The notes: generated by a model from the sequence alone, not told the origin. DNA of 64,000 nt from Staphylotrichum longicolle (GCA_019096155.1 JAHCVI010000006.1:1240001-1304000); one strand, 5' to 3'; shown: positions 1 to 10,592, numbered from the stretch's first letter. Numbers and translations: made by a program.

Positions 1-127
1 CGACAAGAACGGAACTGGTTTCCTTCAAACACACTCATTGCTACTGACTCCGCGTCCAAGCTAAACAAAGCATCTTTCTTACTCACTGCCAACTCACTTA
101 CCAACAAAACAACGACAACAAGACACA

Positions 128-514
128 ATGGTTCGCCGCGCCCTCAGCCACCGCCGCGGAACCAACCCGCTCACCCTCGATGTCGACACCGCCTCCGCCT
201 CAGCATCCTCCACCCCGGCATACGTCACCATCCCCATCATCGTGCGAACCGCCAGCACCGGGCGGCGTGAGCCGTCGCTGCCCCTGTCGCGGCATCACCA
301 GATGCGGAGGTCGAGCAGCGTGATAAGTACATGCAGCAGCAGCAGCAGCACGGGAAGGAGTAGGAGTACGACGGCGTCTAGTTTTGGGCCGGTTGGGGGG
401 AGGGACTTGTATGATGGTGGCTCGGTGATTGTGGATGATATCGACGAGGGGGAGGAGGGGGAGAGTGATAAGGATGGGGATATGGGAAGTGGGAGGGAGG
501 AGGGGAGGAGGTGA
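128..514 (+). CDS. hypothetical Ser/Arg-rich small protein
   Basis: A single-exon frame of 128 residues. The start ATG sits in a good fungal context (ACACAATGG) after an A/C-rich leader typical of a 5' UTR. The protein is low complexity: an Arg/Thr/Ser-rich first half with a run of serines around residues 68-74, then a Gly/Asp/Glu-rich acidic tail from about residue 95. I see no catalytic motif, signal peptide or membrane segment. Third-position C/G bias in the first half supports coding, but a 204-residue frame lies antisense over the same DNA, so the strand is not fully certain. I do not recognise a family. It is probably a real but disordered, lineage-specific protein. Confidence 0.45.
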   Translation: MVRRALSHRRGTNPLTLDVDTASASASSTPAYVTIPIIVRTASTGRREPSLPLSRHHQMRRSSSVISTCSSSSSTGRSRSTTASSFGPVGGRDLYDGGSVIVDDIDEGEEGESDKDGDMGSGREEGRR

Positions 515-864
515 GGGGTTGAGGTCTACAGAGAGAAAATAGCAATATGAGTGAGGAGATATCGCAACAACGTCGATAGGAATGTGAGCGAGTCTTGGTC
601 GAATTGGGGAATCATTCGCCCTCGGGGCAACACTCGGTGATGTGTTGGCAGTGCCCTCCAATGGCAGACTCGGCTGCTGTCTGATGCTGCAGCCAGATGC
701 AAGATTTGATTGGGCTTTGCTCATCATGTTGGTTACGCTGCGAGATTCACCCCGCTTCCATGTGCTCGAAATGCTTCTCTCCCCAGCGCAACTCTCGATT
801 TCGTTTTCTGTCACAACGTCAACGTTGCCGCACTCACAGCCACTGTCTTAAACCCAGCGTCATC
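515..864. other. intergenic, no gene seen
   Basis: This spacer holds the 3' side of the small gene and the leader of the HET gene. A frame in phase with the HET gene is open from 697, but the family-like start (Met-Trp-Leu-Ile-Asn) is at 865, so the upstream part is treated as untranslated. Confidence 0.5.
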
Positions 865-2220
865 ATGTGGCTCATCAACTGCTCCAACTACCAGCTTGAA
901 CCCAATGACCTTGGTAGCTCGCAGTCCAAGCCGTACTGGATCCTCTCACACACATGGGGCGAAGACGAGGTCAACTTCCAGGACATGCAGAGCCTGGCCC
1001 TCAGCACTGCAAAACTGGGATTTCAAAAGATCCAATCCATGTGCAAGCTCGCCTTGACCAGCGGAATAAACTACGTGTGGATCGACAAATGCTGCATCGA
1101 CAAGACCAGCAGCGCAGAGCTGAGCGAGTCCATCAACTCAATGTTTTACTGGTACAAGGAATCTGAGCGGTGCATTGCCTTTCTCAACGACCTAGCGCCT
1201 GGTGCAGAGAGCACGACGGAGAACGAACTTCGGGGATGCAGATGGTTCACCCGCGGCTGGACTTTGCAAGAGTTGCTTGCTCCTAGCAACGTGGACTTTT
1301 ATGACGGCCAGTGGAATCTTTCGAACATCACCGGCATCAGAAATGATATCCTGGCACACCCAAGCGGAACCAACGGCGACATACTGCACACTGTTTCGGT
1401 GGCCACAAGAATGTCCTGGCCCGCTGCCCGGCAGCCCACACGTATCGAAGACAAGGCTTATTGCCTCCTGGGAATCTTTGACGTTCACATGCCTTTGCTA
1501 TACGGGGAGAGAGGGCAAGCATTCATCCGACTCCAACAAGCAATCGCCCAAAGGGAGAACGACATGTCGCTGTTTGCCTGGATCGCTCTGCGAGATAACA
1601 AACGTTTGCCGCTCTCGACATACTCGGGCCTCCTAGCCAGCGATCCGTCTCAGTTTGCAATCCCTGCAGAAATTGTGACGATCCGCGATGCGCTGCTGCC
1701 TGCCCCCTCCTGGATCATCACCAACGCGGGCATTGAGATGACGACGGCACTGGATCAATCAACCGGCTTTGAGCACACCATCATGACCAGACGCTCGAAT
1801 GGTACCGTCAGAATCAGAACCGTTGATGTGCGCCCCAAATCTTACTATCGACTGTTGCTCCACTGCCGTATGAAGGATCCGGCCGATGCTGAGCCCTCCG
1901 GGGAGCTCCCGTGCCTTGCCATCTGGCTTCGGAAGACCAGCTCGGGTTACGTCAGGTATCACTCGACAGAGTTGTGCTTAACCAAGTGGTCTGCCATGAA
2001 GTTCAACGATCCACGCTACATCAGCGTCCCACTGTCGTTGACCAAGCAGCACCAACACGATGCCTTGGAATCGCTTTCCTTTCTCCAAGACAAAAACATC
2101 CTCCCGAACACGCTGTACATAGAGAGAAACTTTAGCACTTGCGATGCCCAGGTCGAGTTCAAAACATTATCCAGCACATTTGTGGGACGGAGGTCAGCTC
2201 AGCTTTCCGCGCTGGCTTGA
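865..2220 (+). CDS. HET-domain protein (heterokaryon incompatibility type)
   Basis: A 451-residue protein read from ATG 865; the open frame begins earlier, at 697. The N-terminus MWLINC is the usual opening of this HET subgroup, which is why 865 was chosen. The HET domain spans roughly residues 28-170 and shows the ordered blocks YWILSHTWG, YVWIDKCCID, YWYKESERC and GWTLQELLAP, followed by the subgroup's AYCLLGIFDVHMPLLYGE motif. HET proteins trigger cell death when incompatible hyphae fuse; many are of unknown partner. No NACHT or repeat domain follows. The frame stops at 2220, but a coding-like frame in another phase (2144-2476) suggests that the true C-terminus lies further on, through an unrecognised intron or a frameshift. 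Family assignment is secure; the 3' end is not. Confidence 0.85.
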   Translation: MWLINCSNYQLEPNDLGSSQSKPYWILSHTWGEDEVNFQDMQSLALSTAKLGFQKIQSMCKLALTSGINYVWIDKCCIDKTSSAELSESINSMFYWYKESERCIAFLNDLAPGAESTTENELRGCRWFTRGWTLQELLAPSNVDFYDGQWNLSNITGIRNDILAHPSGTNGDILHTVSVATRMSWPAARQPTRIEDKAYCLLGIFDVHMPLLYGERGQAFIRLQQAIAQRENDMSLFAWIALRDNKRLPLSTYSGLLASDPSQFAIPAEIVTIRDALLPAPSWIITNAGIEMTTALDQSTGFEHTIMTRRSNGTVRIRTVDVRPKSYYRLLLHCRMKDPADAEPSGELPCLAIWLRKTSSGYVRYHSTELCLTKWSAMKFNDPRYISVPLSLTKQHQHDALESLSFLQDKNILPNTLYIERNFSTCDAQVEFKTLSSTFVGRRSAQLSALA

Positions 2221-2476
2221 CAGCCCCGTGTTGGGCAACCTGGGTATTGGGTTGGCGGAGATCACCATCTCGAACCGAACAGGCGCCGCGCCATTCTCAC
2301 AGACATGCTGGGTGTTTTGCGGCTTGCTATCAACGCCGGGTTGGAAAGGCACGTCCGCCTATTCCCAGACCCCTTGGGTCGAGGTGGTATGTGAGGAGGC
2401 GGATGGATGGGTGCCCATCTTCGGGAGACAAGCGGTATGCGAGGCAAAGGATCTCAGAAATCCTTTTGCTCTGTGA
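2144..2476 (+). other. possible displaced C-terminus of the HET gene
   Basis: From about 2200 to 2476 a second frame, in the +2 phase rather than the +1 phase of the HET gene, has codon use like real coding DNA and encodes a hydrophobic, Trp-rich stretch. It begins where the HET frame runs into its stop. I could not find a convincing donor/acceptor pair that joins the two phases, so a frameshift or a missed intron are both possible. Confidence 0.35.
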
Positions 2477-3071
2477 AGTGTGCTTGGTAAACTGCAGGCG
2501 CAAGGCGTTCGTCCGGATTTCCAATCCCTTCAGCGCCACTGCGTAGTGCGGTGCACTCCGGAGCTTCACATGAGGATTTGGGCGTCCGAGTCTAAGGTGG
2601 AAGCCGAACAACATGAGCTTCCCGACCCGCCTCGATTCATGATTTCGGGACAAGAATTTGATCCAGCTGAAATTGTCAGCACGGAACATCTCAGCATGTG
2701 AGTCGTACCTGGTCTCTTCAGTCCTGAGCATGATGCAAAATGGCCTTGATAGGGCCATTACATTAGCCGTCCGCGGAAGGATGAGCTCAGGCTTCCCTCC
2801 TGAACATCCCTGTCTGCGCATCACATGCCTACTGTCCTATCTGCACTCACGCCGGCGGAGATGGACATCGGCCGGTGGATGCCGCGTTGATCGGCAAGTG
2901 GGTCTCTGAGGACCGGCCCGACTGCCTCGCTGTGAGGGGTAAGCCGGGCTGGCAACCAGGGAAGGGCAGTTGAATAGTCAACTCCTTCCTCAGCGTCTCT
3001 TAAACGGAGCCCAACGGCTAATGTCATCATCTTGCGTCCTTGACAGGCTTGAACCTCCCATTCACAACACG
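2477..3071. other. intergenic, no gene seen
   Basis: Short overlapping frames only, with no recognisable motif. It should hold the HET 3' UTR and the promoter of the aminotransferase gene. Confidence 0.5.
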
Positions 3072-4500
3072 ATGGAACCAAAGCATGTCCCATCTGAGCC
3101 ATCTCCTGGCCACGAAGCGGCGCAGACGGCTCTAAGCGCGGCCGAAGCACGATTCATCGCCAACAACCCTCTCTCCAAGGCCCAACATGACCTCGCCGTC
3201 GGCACTCTCCCGGGCGGCAACACCCGCACCCTTCTCCACACCTCCCCTTTTCCCCTCACCATCAAGCAAGGCAAAGACGCCTACGTCTGGGACATTGACA
3301 GCCACAAGTGACACCCCCTCCTCATCCCTCAATCAGCCCACCAATCACCAGTATCTAACTGTCCACACTAGATACGTCGACTTCGTAGGCGAACTCTCCG
3401 CCGGCCTCTACGGGCACTCCCACCCGACCATCCTGCGCACCCTCACCGCCACGCTCTCCACCACGGGCCTCTCCCTCGGCGCGACGACGACGCACGAGCA
3501 CGCGCACGCGGCGCTGCTCGGCGCCCGCTTCCGCCTCGCGCGCGTGCGCATGGCCAACACGGGCACCGAGGCCAACCTGCACGCGCTGGCGGGCGCGCGG
3601 CACTTTACGCGCCGCCGCAAGGTGGTCGTGTTCTCGGGCGGGTACCACGGCGCGGTGCTGTCGTTCCCCGAGGGGAGACCGGCGGCGAACTGCGTGGATG
3701 CGGGGGACTTTGTGGTCGTGCCACGGTATAATGATTTGGAGCTGGCGAGGGAGGTGATCATGGGCGTCGGGGAGGGCGAGCTGGCGGCGGTGTTGGTCGA
3801 GGCGATGCAGGGTGCGGGGGGGTGTATACCCGGGACGAGGGATTTCTTGCACGGCGTGCAGGCTGCGGCGCGGGAGAGGGGGGCGCTGTTCGTGCTGGAC
3901 GAGGTCATGACGTCGCGGTTGGCGCCGGGCGGGCTGGGCGCCGCGATGGGGCTGACGCCGGACTTGGTCACGCTGGGAAAGTATCTCGGTGGGGGGCTGG
4001 CGTTTGGAGCGTTCGGCGGGCGGGAGGATGTCATGGCTGTGTATGACCCGCGAGTGGAGGGGTCGCTGGCGCATTCGGGGACGTTTAACAACAACACGCT
4101 GGCGATGTGTGTTGGGCATGCTGGGTTGAAGGAAGTGTTCACGGAGGAAGTGTGTGTGGCGTTCAATGCAAAAGGGGATGCGTTTAGGGAGAGGTTGAGG
4201 GAAGTGGCAAAGGGGACGAAGCTGGTGTTTACGGGCAGGGGGTCATTGATCGGGTTGCATTTCATCGAGGACGGGGAGCAAGAAATCACCTGTGGTGAGG
4301 ACTTGGCAGGGAAAGAAAGGAAGGATTTAAGGGACCTGTTTTGGTTTGAGATGCTCGAAGCGGGATTCTGGACGACGAGACGCGGGTTTGTTGCCATGAT
4401 ATTGGGGACGCCGGATGAGGAACTGGATCGCTTTGTTGAGACGGTAAGGGCATTTGTGGACAGGCATCGCGGTATCATGGCTGCTGTGGAACAACGGTAA
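3072..4500 (+). CDS. class III PLP-dependent aminotransferase (glutamate-1-semialdehyde aminomutase-like)
   Basis: Two exons, 3072-3307 and 3372-4500, joined across a 64-base intron (GTGACA...CTAG) that restores HKYVDF; the product is 454 residues. Fold type I class III features appear in order: GNTRT near residue 45, the substrate/PLP loop SGGYHG, VEAMQGAGG, the PLP-binding aspartate in VLDEVMTSR, and the Schiff-base lysine in TLGKYLGGG (about Lys282), then SGTFNNN. These match glutamate-1-semialdehyde 2,1-aminomutase relatives. Fungi do not make haem through this enzyme, so it more probably acts as an aminotransferase on an unknown amine or keto acid. The cofactor and fold are well supported; the substrate is inference. 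The gene stands alone between a HET gene and an N/Q-rich gene, so context does not help. Confidence 0.88.
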
Positions 4501-5426
4501 GCCAGGCGGTGATTTTGAGGAGACTAGATGCTCTCACCTATTTGCGACAAATCATATCGAATCAACACTTAGATTGCTGCAGTGAAAACCGGGTTTCCAT
4601 GTCATTAGCGGCATTCGGTGAGCTAGGACTGTGAGACTCGACACGACGTGCTTTGTGTTGCCTGTTGTCGAAGTAGGACAAAGAGAAAAAGGATGTCGTC
4701 GACGCTGGTGCAATTGCCAACAAAGACCGAACACCAAAGGAAAGAACAGAAGACAAGAGTGTTGTACGATGCATCTCAGCTTCGCTGTTCCAACCTTATT
4801 CCAGTTGAGGATCAAGCGTGAAAAACGTTATGTCAATGAGTTCCAATGTGAACCGGGGCTGCACCCAGGCCAAAGAGTTGCGTTCAACTTCACCAGGAGA
4901 AGAGTTGATAAGGAGTGTACATCGTTTACCTTGTCAGTTCCTCGGTATCTCCCATACACAACCTCCCGCTAGAACCAGAGGATGTAATCTCGTCTTCGCT
5001 TGGCCAAAGATCTAATGCTCAAGACTGGATTGTCCCTCCCAGACCAAGAGAGTAGCAACATCCCTCAACATGCGTATGTAGGAGCACTGTGAACCGCAAT
5101 AGCTGAGTCCATCTGTGCTGCTTCTTCCCTGTTCTGCAGAAAGCAAGCGTGCGGACTATGCAGTTTGCTGGCTGATAGGAGCCACAGGACACGAATGGCA
5201 CAGTTTCGGTTCAGCGAGACACATGGACAGCGAAGGGGGAACAATAAGATACAGAGTACGGGTTGGTGGCGGGCCGTTCCAAATTTAGAGCCAGGAGACA
5301 ATGCTTTGTTGGCCTCGGTCCTTTGTTGGATATTGTATTAAAACACAGTCATGCAGTCGCAGGAATTACACCAAAACGAGTCCGCTGAACCTTGAACGGA
5401 TTATATCGCTTCTTTCAATCATCAAA
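4501..5426. other. intergenic, no gene seen
   Basis: About 0.9 kb with only short unconvincing frames. The last part (about 5300-5426) is probably the leader of the N/Q-rich gene, since that frame is open from 5301 without a good start before 5427. Confidence 0.5.
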
Positions 5427-6926
5427 ATGAATACAAACCCCCCGTCGGGGCCCAGGCGGCAGCACCAGTCCCAGGGTGGTAACCGGCATCGAAACCAAGG
5501 TAAGAATAGACGTCCCAACTCCAACGGTTACAGGCAGAACACTGGCGGCAATGGCAGCTACAATTCACCGCAGGGGAACCAAGGCCAAAGGCAACAACAA
5601 CCACGCAATTCTCACGGACAGCAAAGAAATCAACAAAATGGGGCGGCATACCAACGAACGCAAGGCCAACAAAGGAACGGCAATCAGCATCGACAGGGAC
5701 CACAACAACATTCCCAACCGCATCATCAGGGAAATCACCGCCAGAGAAATTCTAACCGACAGAATCAAAACCAACATCACGGCCCGCATCCTCATCAGCA
5801 GCATCCTCGTAATATGCGGCACTACGACGGCGAAGACGAGCTCGATTGGGACGCTGAAGACACTGATACTACGGACGACGAGGTTCTAGAAGATGCCCCT
5901 CCGTTGGAGTCAGACCAGCAAAACCTCAACTTGAACGCCATCGTCGAGCGCTTGCGCGGTTTCCTCGGGGAGAATCTCGGCCAAACGCCACAACGGCCCG
6001 GCTTTGTGGATCGTACTGCGCAAGGATGGTTCCAGCAGCAGCTGCAGCAGATCCTGGGGGACAAACCGCAGAAGCGAGGTCCACGCAAGAAGAATCGGCA
6101 GCAGCAGGAGTGCCAGGACGAGTGCTGCCAGCCGTCGTACACCGATGACCAGTGGGCGCAAGAACATATCATGTTGTGCGCAGCCGCTACCCTTGACTGG
6201 GAAATGAGTCAAAGGCAGCGGCTCGAGGAACAGGGCGCGGCGATCTACAACCTCAACCATGAGGCAGTGAAGGTCCTCAGCGTGCTGGAACACGCACAGA
6301 ACCTCCAGCAGCAGCAACAGCCGCAGCAACAGCAACAGCAAGCTCCGCAACAGGCCCAACCATTCACCTTTTCCCCACCGCCCTTGAGATTCTCACCCTC
6401 TGCACCACCTCCTCAACAACCAGGCCCCCAACAACCCCCTCCCCAACCTCAGCCCCTGCCCCCCTCCCAACTAACCCACTCCCAAAAGCTCGAAACCCTC
6501 CTCCTCTATCACTCCGACCTGAAGGCCGCCCTCCACCGGTCCAAGGAACTCGTCGCCTCGTACGAGGCCGCCCTCGCGCGCAACGAGAACCGCCCCGCCC
6601 GCCGCGCCGCCATCTCGGCCTTCTTCCGAGGCGTCACGCGCACCGTCGGCCGCGCCGAGAGCCGGCTGCGCACGTACCACGGCACCGCGGCGCGCCGCGA
6701 GGCCAACGGCGGGCACTTCCTGTGGGTGGGCGCCGACGAGACGGCGTTCTGCGCCGCGTGGGAGAACGTGATGGGCCTGTACAGGGAGGTGGCCGCGGCG
6801 GAGGCGCGGCTGGCGGCCAGCCAGAGCGGGGCGGACTGGGAGGCGTACAGCGGGATGCTGGGGGTGTTTGCGGACCAGGTCAAGGGGTTTGAGGAGATGT
6901 TCTTGGGGCAGGGGTTTGGGGCGTGA
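5427..6926 (+). CDS. N/Q-rich hypothetical protein with disordered N-terminal half
   Basis: A single-exon protein of 499 residues. ATG 5427 was chosen because it has a good context (ATCAAAATGA) and the composition changes abruptly there. Residues 1-130 are almost entirely Asn, Gln, Gly, His and Arg, resembling prion-like or RNA-binding low-complexity regions. An acidic DELDWDAEDTD patch follows, then a Gln run (about 290-310) and a Pro/Gln-rich linker. The last 150 residues are Ala/Arg/Glu-rich, predicted helical, and carry the most regular codon bias, so they are probably a folded domain. I do not recognise that domain. No signal peptide or membrane segment is visible. A role in condensates or RNA handling would be inference from composition alone. 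Confidence 0.75.
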   Translation: MNTNPPSGPRRQHQSQGGNRHRNQGKNRRPNSNGYRQNTGGNGSYNSPQGNQGQRQQQPRNSHGQQRNQQNGAAYQRTQGQQRNGNQHRQGPQQHSQPHHQGNHRQRNSNRQNQNQHHGPHPHQQHPRNMRHYDGEDELDWDAEDTDTTDDEVLEDAPPLESDQQNLNLNAIVERLRGFLGENLGQTPQRPGFVDRTAQGWFQQQLQQILGDKPQKRGPRKKNRQQQECQDECCQPSYTDDQWAQEHIMLCAAATLDWEMSQRQRLEEQGAAIYNLNHEAVKVLSVLEHAQNLQQQQQPQQQQQQAPQQAQPFTFSPPPLRFSPSAPPPQQPGPQQPPPQPQPLPPSQLTHSQKLETLLLYHSDLKAALHRSKELVASYEAALARNENRPARRAAISAFFRGVTRTVGRAESRLRTYHGTAARREANGGHFLWVGADETAFCAAWENVMGLYREVAAAEARLAASQSGADWEAYSGMLGVFADQVKGFEEMFLGQGFGA

Positions 6927-6984
6927 GATGGGAGATGGGAGGGGCTGAGCTGGTGGAGGAGAGGGAAAAAGAAGGGAAAAAGAA

Positions 6985-7056
6985 AGGACGAGACGCGATT
7001 TGAACGCGTGACCTACCGGACTGCAGCCGGTTGCTCTACCCCTGAGCTACTCGTCC
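6985..7056 (-). tRNA. trnC-GCA: tRNA-Cys (GCA)
   Basis: Read on the minus strand it folds as a full cloverleaf of 72 bases with no intron. The acceptor is GGACGAG/CTCGTCC with discriminator U, the usual eukaryotic tRNA-Cys identity base. The anticodon stem ACCGG/CCGGT holds loop CTGCAGT, and the T-arm is ACGCG-TTCAAAT-CGCGT. It lies just past the end of the convergent N/Q-rich gene. Confidence 0.96.
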
Positions 7057-8873
7057 TGGGGTTGGTGTTGTTTGATGGGAGACGGGCTCCGGTTTGCGGG
7101 TTAGATTGTTGGGAGGGGTTCTTGGCGGGTTCGGTGGGTTTGTGTTTCGATAGTGTGGTGAGAGAGAACATGGAGTTGTGGGTATTCGGAGTTCTTGGCT
7201 CCGGATGCGGGTGGAGTGCGGGGATTTGTCTTCGAGGCGTGTATTGAAACGAAGTGGGACCATGTCAGCTGAGTAGTTCGATGGCATGTTGAGCGCTGAG
7301 ATACCAATTGACTATGATGACCAGAACAATTGCGACCGGGAGGTGAGCGCGATTGGCACGTTGCGTGCCATGTATTGTAGTTTGAGAGACCATGGTCCGT
7401 GGGATTTCAGGGGCTTGGAGTGTGGAGATGGGCCAATCAGGCCAGCTTGTTAGGTGAATTGAGACTGATAATAGCGAGAATCAAAGAGCATGTTGAGAAC
7501 CCAACATGAGGAACAGAACGATGCTTGGACCTAGTGCCTGGATTCTGAGACCTTTTCAGCCTTTGTTGCTCCTGACAAACTAGAACCCACTGCTGCCTGA
7601 CCTCGACCATTCCAGCGAATCTTTTTCATTCACGAGCTAACATTTTCTCTGTATGTTGCAGATAGGACGGGACCAACCCGCTCTGCTTTGCGGAGTTTTC
7701 TCGGTTTCTGTTGCAGCCCTATCGAGCGAGTAGAATCAAGATGGTGCCTCCTTCTCCTTTGTAACCCTAACCCGTCTGGAGACCAGATTCATTTCACATT
7801 ACTTAGGTTGATTTTGATCTTGGTGTCAATGGAGTTCACGAGATAACTCTCTCTGCTTGTTATGGTTTGGTGTAAGGTCAAGGGTTAGGGCTCCGGGGAG
7901 GACCGTGTCGATGACGACGGTTACCGAGGCTATCAACTAACACACATTTACCCAGAAACCAGGGAACCGGTCGACCAAAATCAAGGATGGTGCCGGCTTC
8001 AATGGGTTGGCTGTTTTATTAGTCATACACTGCGGAAGAGAGCGATGTATTTGAGCTGCCCATTTATCACTGGAGTCCCGTCAGCGTTATACTCCCCCTT
8101 CTTCATCCCCCTTCTTCTCCTTATCTTTTTTTCTTTTTGTTTTTTTCTTTTTTGTGACTTTTGTCTGCTATTATCTTTTCTCTACTTCGCGAATTCAGAA
8201 TGGAGACTGTTGGGGCTCGCACATCCCTGACTCAGTTGCCCGGGTAAAGCGGCCGGAACTCAGCCAGAGCCGATGCGGCAAGGGTGCACTCCTCGGTCAT
8301 AAATGGTACACTCCTGCGCGCATGTCTTTGGCTCACCTGCCAATGAGGGTGAGCTGGGTTAGCAGGGCGAGTACGGGGTGAGCAGGGCGAAAAGCCAACG
8401 GCTTCGGCTCATGCTCGACTCTGAGTCTGTGGCCGGCCTTGGTTCTGCGGAAGTCCCGAGGTGGGACTGACAACGGGCTAATTTTAGCAGCAGATTTCTG
8501 GTGCCCGACCGAGCCAAGACCGGGCCGTCCTGTTGTTGTTCGCAACTCCTGGATGTAACTGGTGGTTACCCAGCCACCAGGGCCGCAGCTGGTCACGCAG
8601 GGTCTGGCAGGGGCAAATACGAGGGCCAAGCGGGCCTCCGTTGACCTTTCGGCCAATCTGAGTTCAACCTCGCAATATGCACCAAACAGGCATGACAGTG
8701 CGTTGTGTAGATCACAACCCGGATGTCATGGAAAAGGGTGCAAAAAAATGTATAACAGGTGCATGACCGGAAGGGCTGGATCTCTCTCATTCTTCATTCT
8801 TCACAACCATTCATTTCTCAATTGAAGTTCCTCATCACGGTCCTGGACCAACAACTCGAGTTTTCCATTAAAC
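7057..8873. other. 1.8-kb intergenic region
   Basis: No gene seen. It contains short telomere-like motifs in opposite orientations (AACCCTAACCC near 7763 and AGGGTTAGGG at 7881) and a strongly pyrimidine-rich stretch at about 8090-8155. The right end is the promoter of the PhiA-like gene. Confidence 0.5.
8751..8756 (+). promoter_or_regulatory. putative TATA box of the PhiA-like gene
   Basis: TATAAC lies about 120 bases upstream of ATG 8874, a usual distance for highly expressed secreted-protein genes of filamentous fungi. A pyrimidine-rich, likely transcription start, stretch follows. Confidence 0.4.
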
Positions 8874-9522
8874 ATGCAGCTCACTACCATCCTCCTCTCC
8901 CTCTTCGCGGCCGCGGCTTCGGCAGCCCCCGCGAGCGGATCATGCCCGGCTCCGGCACGCAAGTTCGGCATCATGGCCCTTCGATCAGCCTCCCCAATCC
9001 ACTTTGGCCAAGTCAGCGCCTCACAGAGCAAGCTCGTCTTGCACCTTCCCGAAAGCAAGCTCGACGCCCAATGCGCCGACGGGAAAGCCAGGGAAGATGC
9101 CATCTTCTACATCCGGGACGGCGAGCTGTTCCTCTTTGGGAATGACAAGGTGCAGCAGTTCTTCGTCGACCGTTCTGGCATGGGTTAGTGATGAGGCAGA
9201 AGACCACCCCATTCGAATCATGAAGCTTTTGCTAACCAGGGAAACCGGAATAGGCCAGGGCGTTCTGCAATACTTCAACAAGGGTGAGACTTCTCTGGGC
9301 AGCAGATTCGAGCTGAAGGGCTGGGCCGTGGATGAAAACGACAATCTCACCTTTAACGGTGCCGGTCTCCTGGCGTGTCCCAGCACCGCCGACTCCTCTT
9401 GGTACATTTGGGTCTCTGTTGGAAACGACAAGCCCGCAGGACAGGAGGGCTGCCTCGGCTTCAACGCCCGCACACTCACCAACGCAAATCCGGTCAAGTG
9501 CACGTATAGCACCTACGCCTGA
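8874..9522 (+). CDS. phiA: PhiA-like secreted cell-wall protein
   Basis: Two exons, 8874-9183 and 9254-9522, with a 70-base intron (GTTAGT...GCTAACC...ATAG) that restores MGQGVLQYF. The product is 192 residues. An N-terminal signal peptide of about 17 residues ends in SAAPASG. The body has the pattern of the Aspergillus phialide/cell-wall protein PhiA family: LRSASPIHFGQV near residue 37, a GQGxLxY block after the intron, and a C-terminal WVSVGNDKPAGQEGCLGF segment with paired cysteines. PhiA proteins are abundant in the conidial and hyphal wall. A first-frame reader would miss the second half because the unspliced frame stops inside the intron. Family assignment is from motif memory; a related wall or allergen-like protein is the alternative. 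Confidence 0.85.
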
Positions 9523-10036
9523 GAGCTCGGCACGCGGGATGTTTCTCTGTTTGGCCCGCGCGAGTTTCAGTCGTGGGGTCCGTCGAATCTGAGGAGCAGA
9601 GCAAAGGTCCATGGAGGCAGCTGAGGGGAGCGGGTCCGGCTGTCAACCTGTTTTACCCTGTCAATATTGTCCCTAATGTTAATTCTAATGGCATAGCACT
9701 GTATGGGTCTCAGAGGCTGTCGATAGATTCAATACAAAAACTGCTGCCCCTGACTTGAACTTGCCAATGTACGTGTGGTCCCAGGCTTCGAAGATCCAGA
9801 GGGCAACCCGCCATTGGAGCGAGTTGCAGTGGTTTGCACTGCAGCTTTGGCTGACTAAAAGAGCATGGGATAGGAAGCAACTTGAATAGGCTTCGTCTTC
9901 AAGCTTGGAGCTGGCAGCCTGTTCGGATCCAAACCACGGGAGAAGTGAAAGAGAGGAGGGGATTGGGATTGTGTGGACCTTGTCAAGCCTCCCTGAAGAA
10001 TGACTGATTCTGTCGCCACTTCCAATAAATACAGCA
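9523..10036. other. intergenic, no gene seen
   Basis: 3' flank of the PhiA-like gene and 5' flank of tRNA-Thr. No motif recognised. Confidence 0.5.
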
Positions 10037-10120
10037 GCCCGTATAGCTCAGTGGTAGAGCGCATCACTCGTATTTCCTAGCGACATGATGAGGTCCGCGG
10101 TTCAATCCCGCGTGGGGGCA
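10037..10120 (+). tRNA. trnT-CGT: tRNA-Thr (CGT) with 12-base intron
   Basis: Cloverleaf of 84 bases including a 12-base intron at 10073-10084, placed in the canonical position one base after the anticodon (10069-10071). The anticodon stem is CATCA/TGATG and loop CTCGTAA forms after splicing. The T-arm is CGCGG-TTCAATC-CCGCG. The acceptor GCCCGTA/TGGGGGC has one G-G mismatch at position 5-68, so reduced stability is possible. Confidence 0.9.
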
Positions 10121-10592
10121 AGTGTCATCTTTTTGGTTTTTGCCGTTTCGTTGTCTCTTCCCGTTCCTGTGACGCATTTCATGTCAATTCGCAAAGCTCG
10201 GCATCCAAGGCTCACTTCGCAGTGCTCCAGTCGAGATGCTTTTACAGAGCTTGCCGTTTTCAGGCTCAGAAACTTTGTTGAAGCGCTCGGATTCTGGGTA
10301 TGACCTGTTGGAAAATGGATCTCCCCAATTGACAGTTGCGACCGAGTTGTGGTTGGTCAGGACCCTGAAATTCAACAGTCCCACCTCTTCCCAGTCCCGC
10401 AGGCTCCCCAGGCTCTCCAGGCAGCCGTCAGCGAGCTCCACCTCAATCTGTCTCTCTCAGACGGTAGAGCGCGCCCACGCAACAATAGAAGTTGACGATC
10501 GAGGTATAAAAGACGGTCGCCCTGACCTTCCCAATGCCTAACACGCGCGCCATTCTAACTCACGCCTTGGTTCCCGTTCCTCAATCTCCGCG
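10121..10592. other. promoter region of the F-box-type gene
   Basis: No gene of its own is seen between tRNA-Thr and the F-box-type gene. A clear TATA box lies near its right end. Confidence 0.5.
10505..10512 (+). promoter_or_regulatory. putative TATA box of the F-box-type gene
   Basis: TATAAAAG lies 81 bases upstream of ATG 10593 and is a perfect consensus. Confidence 0.5.
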
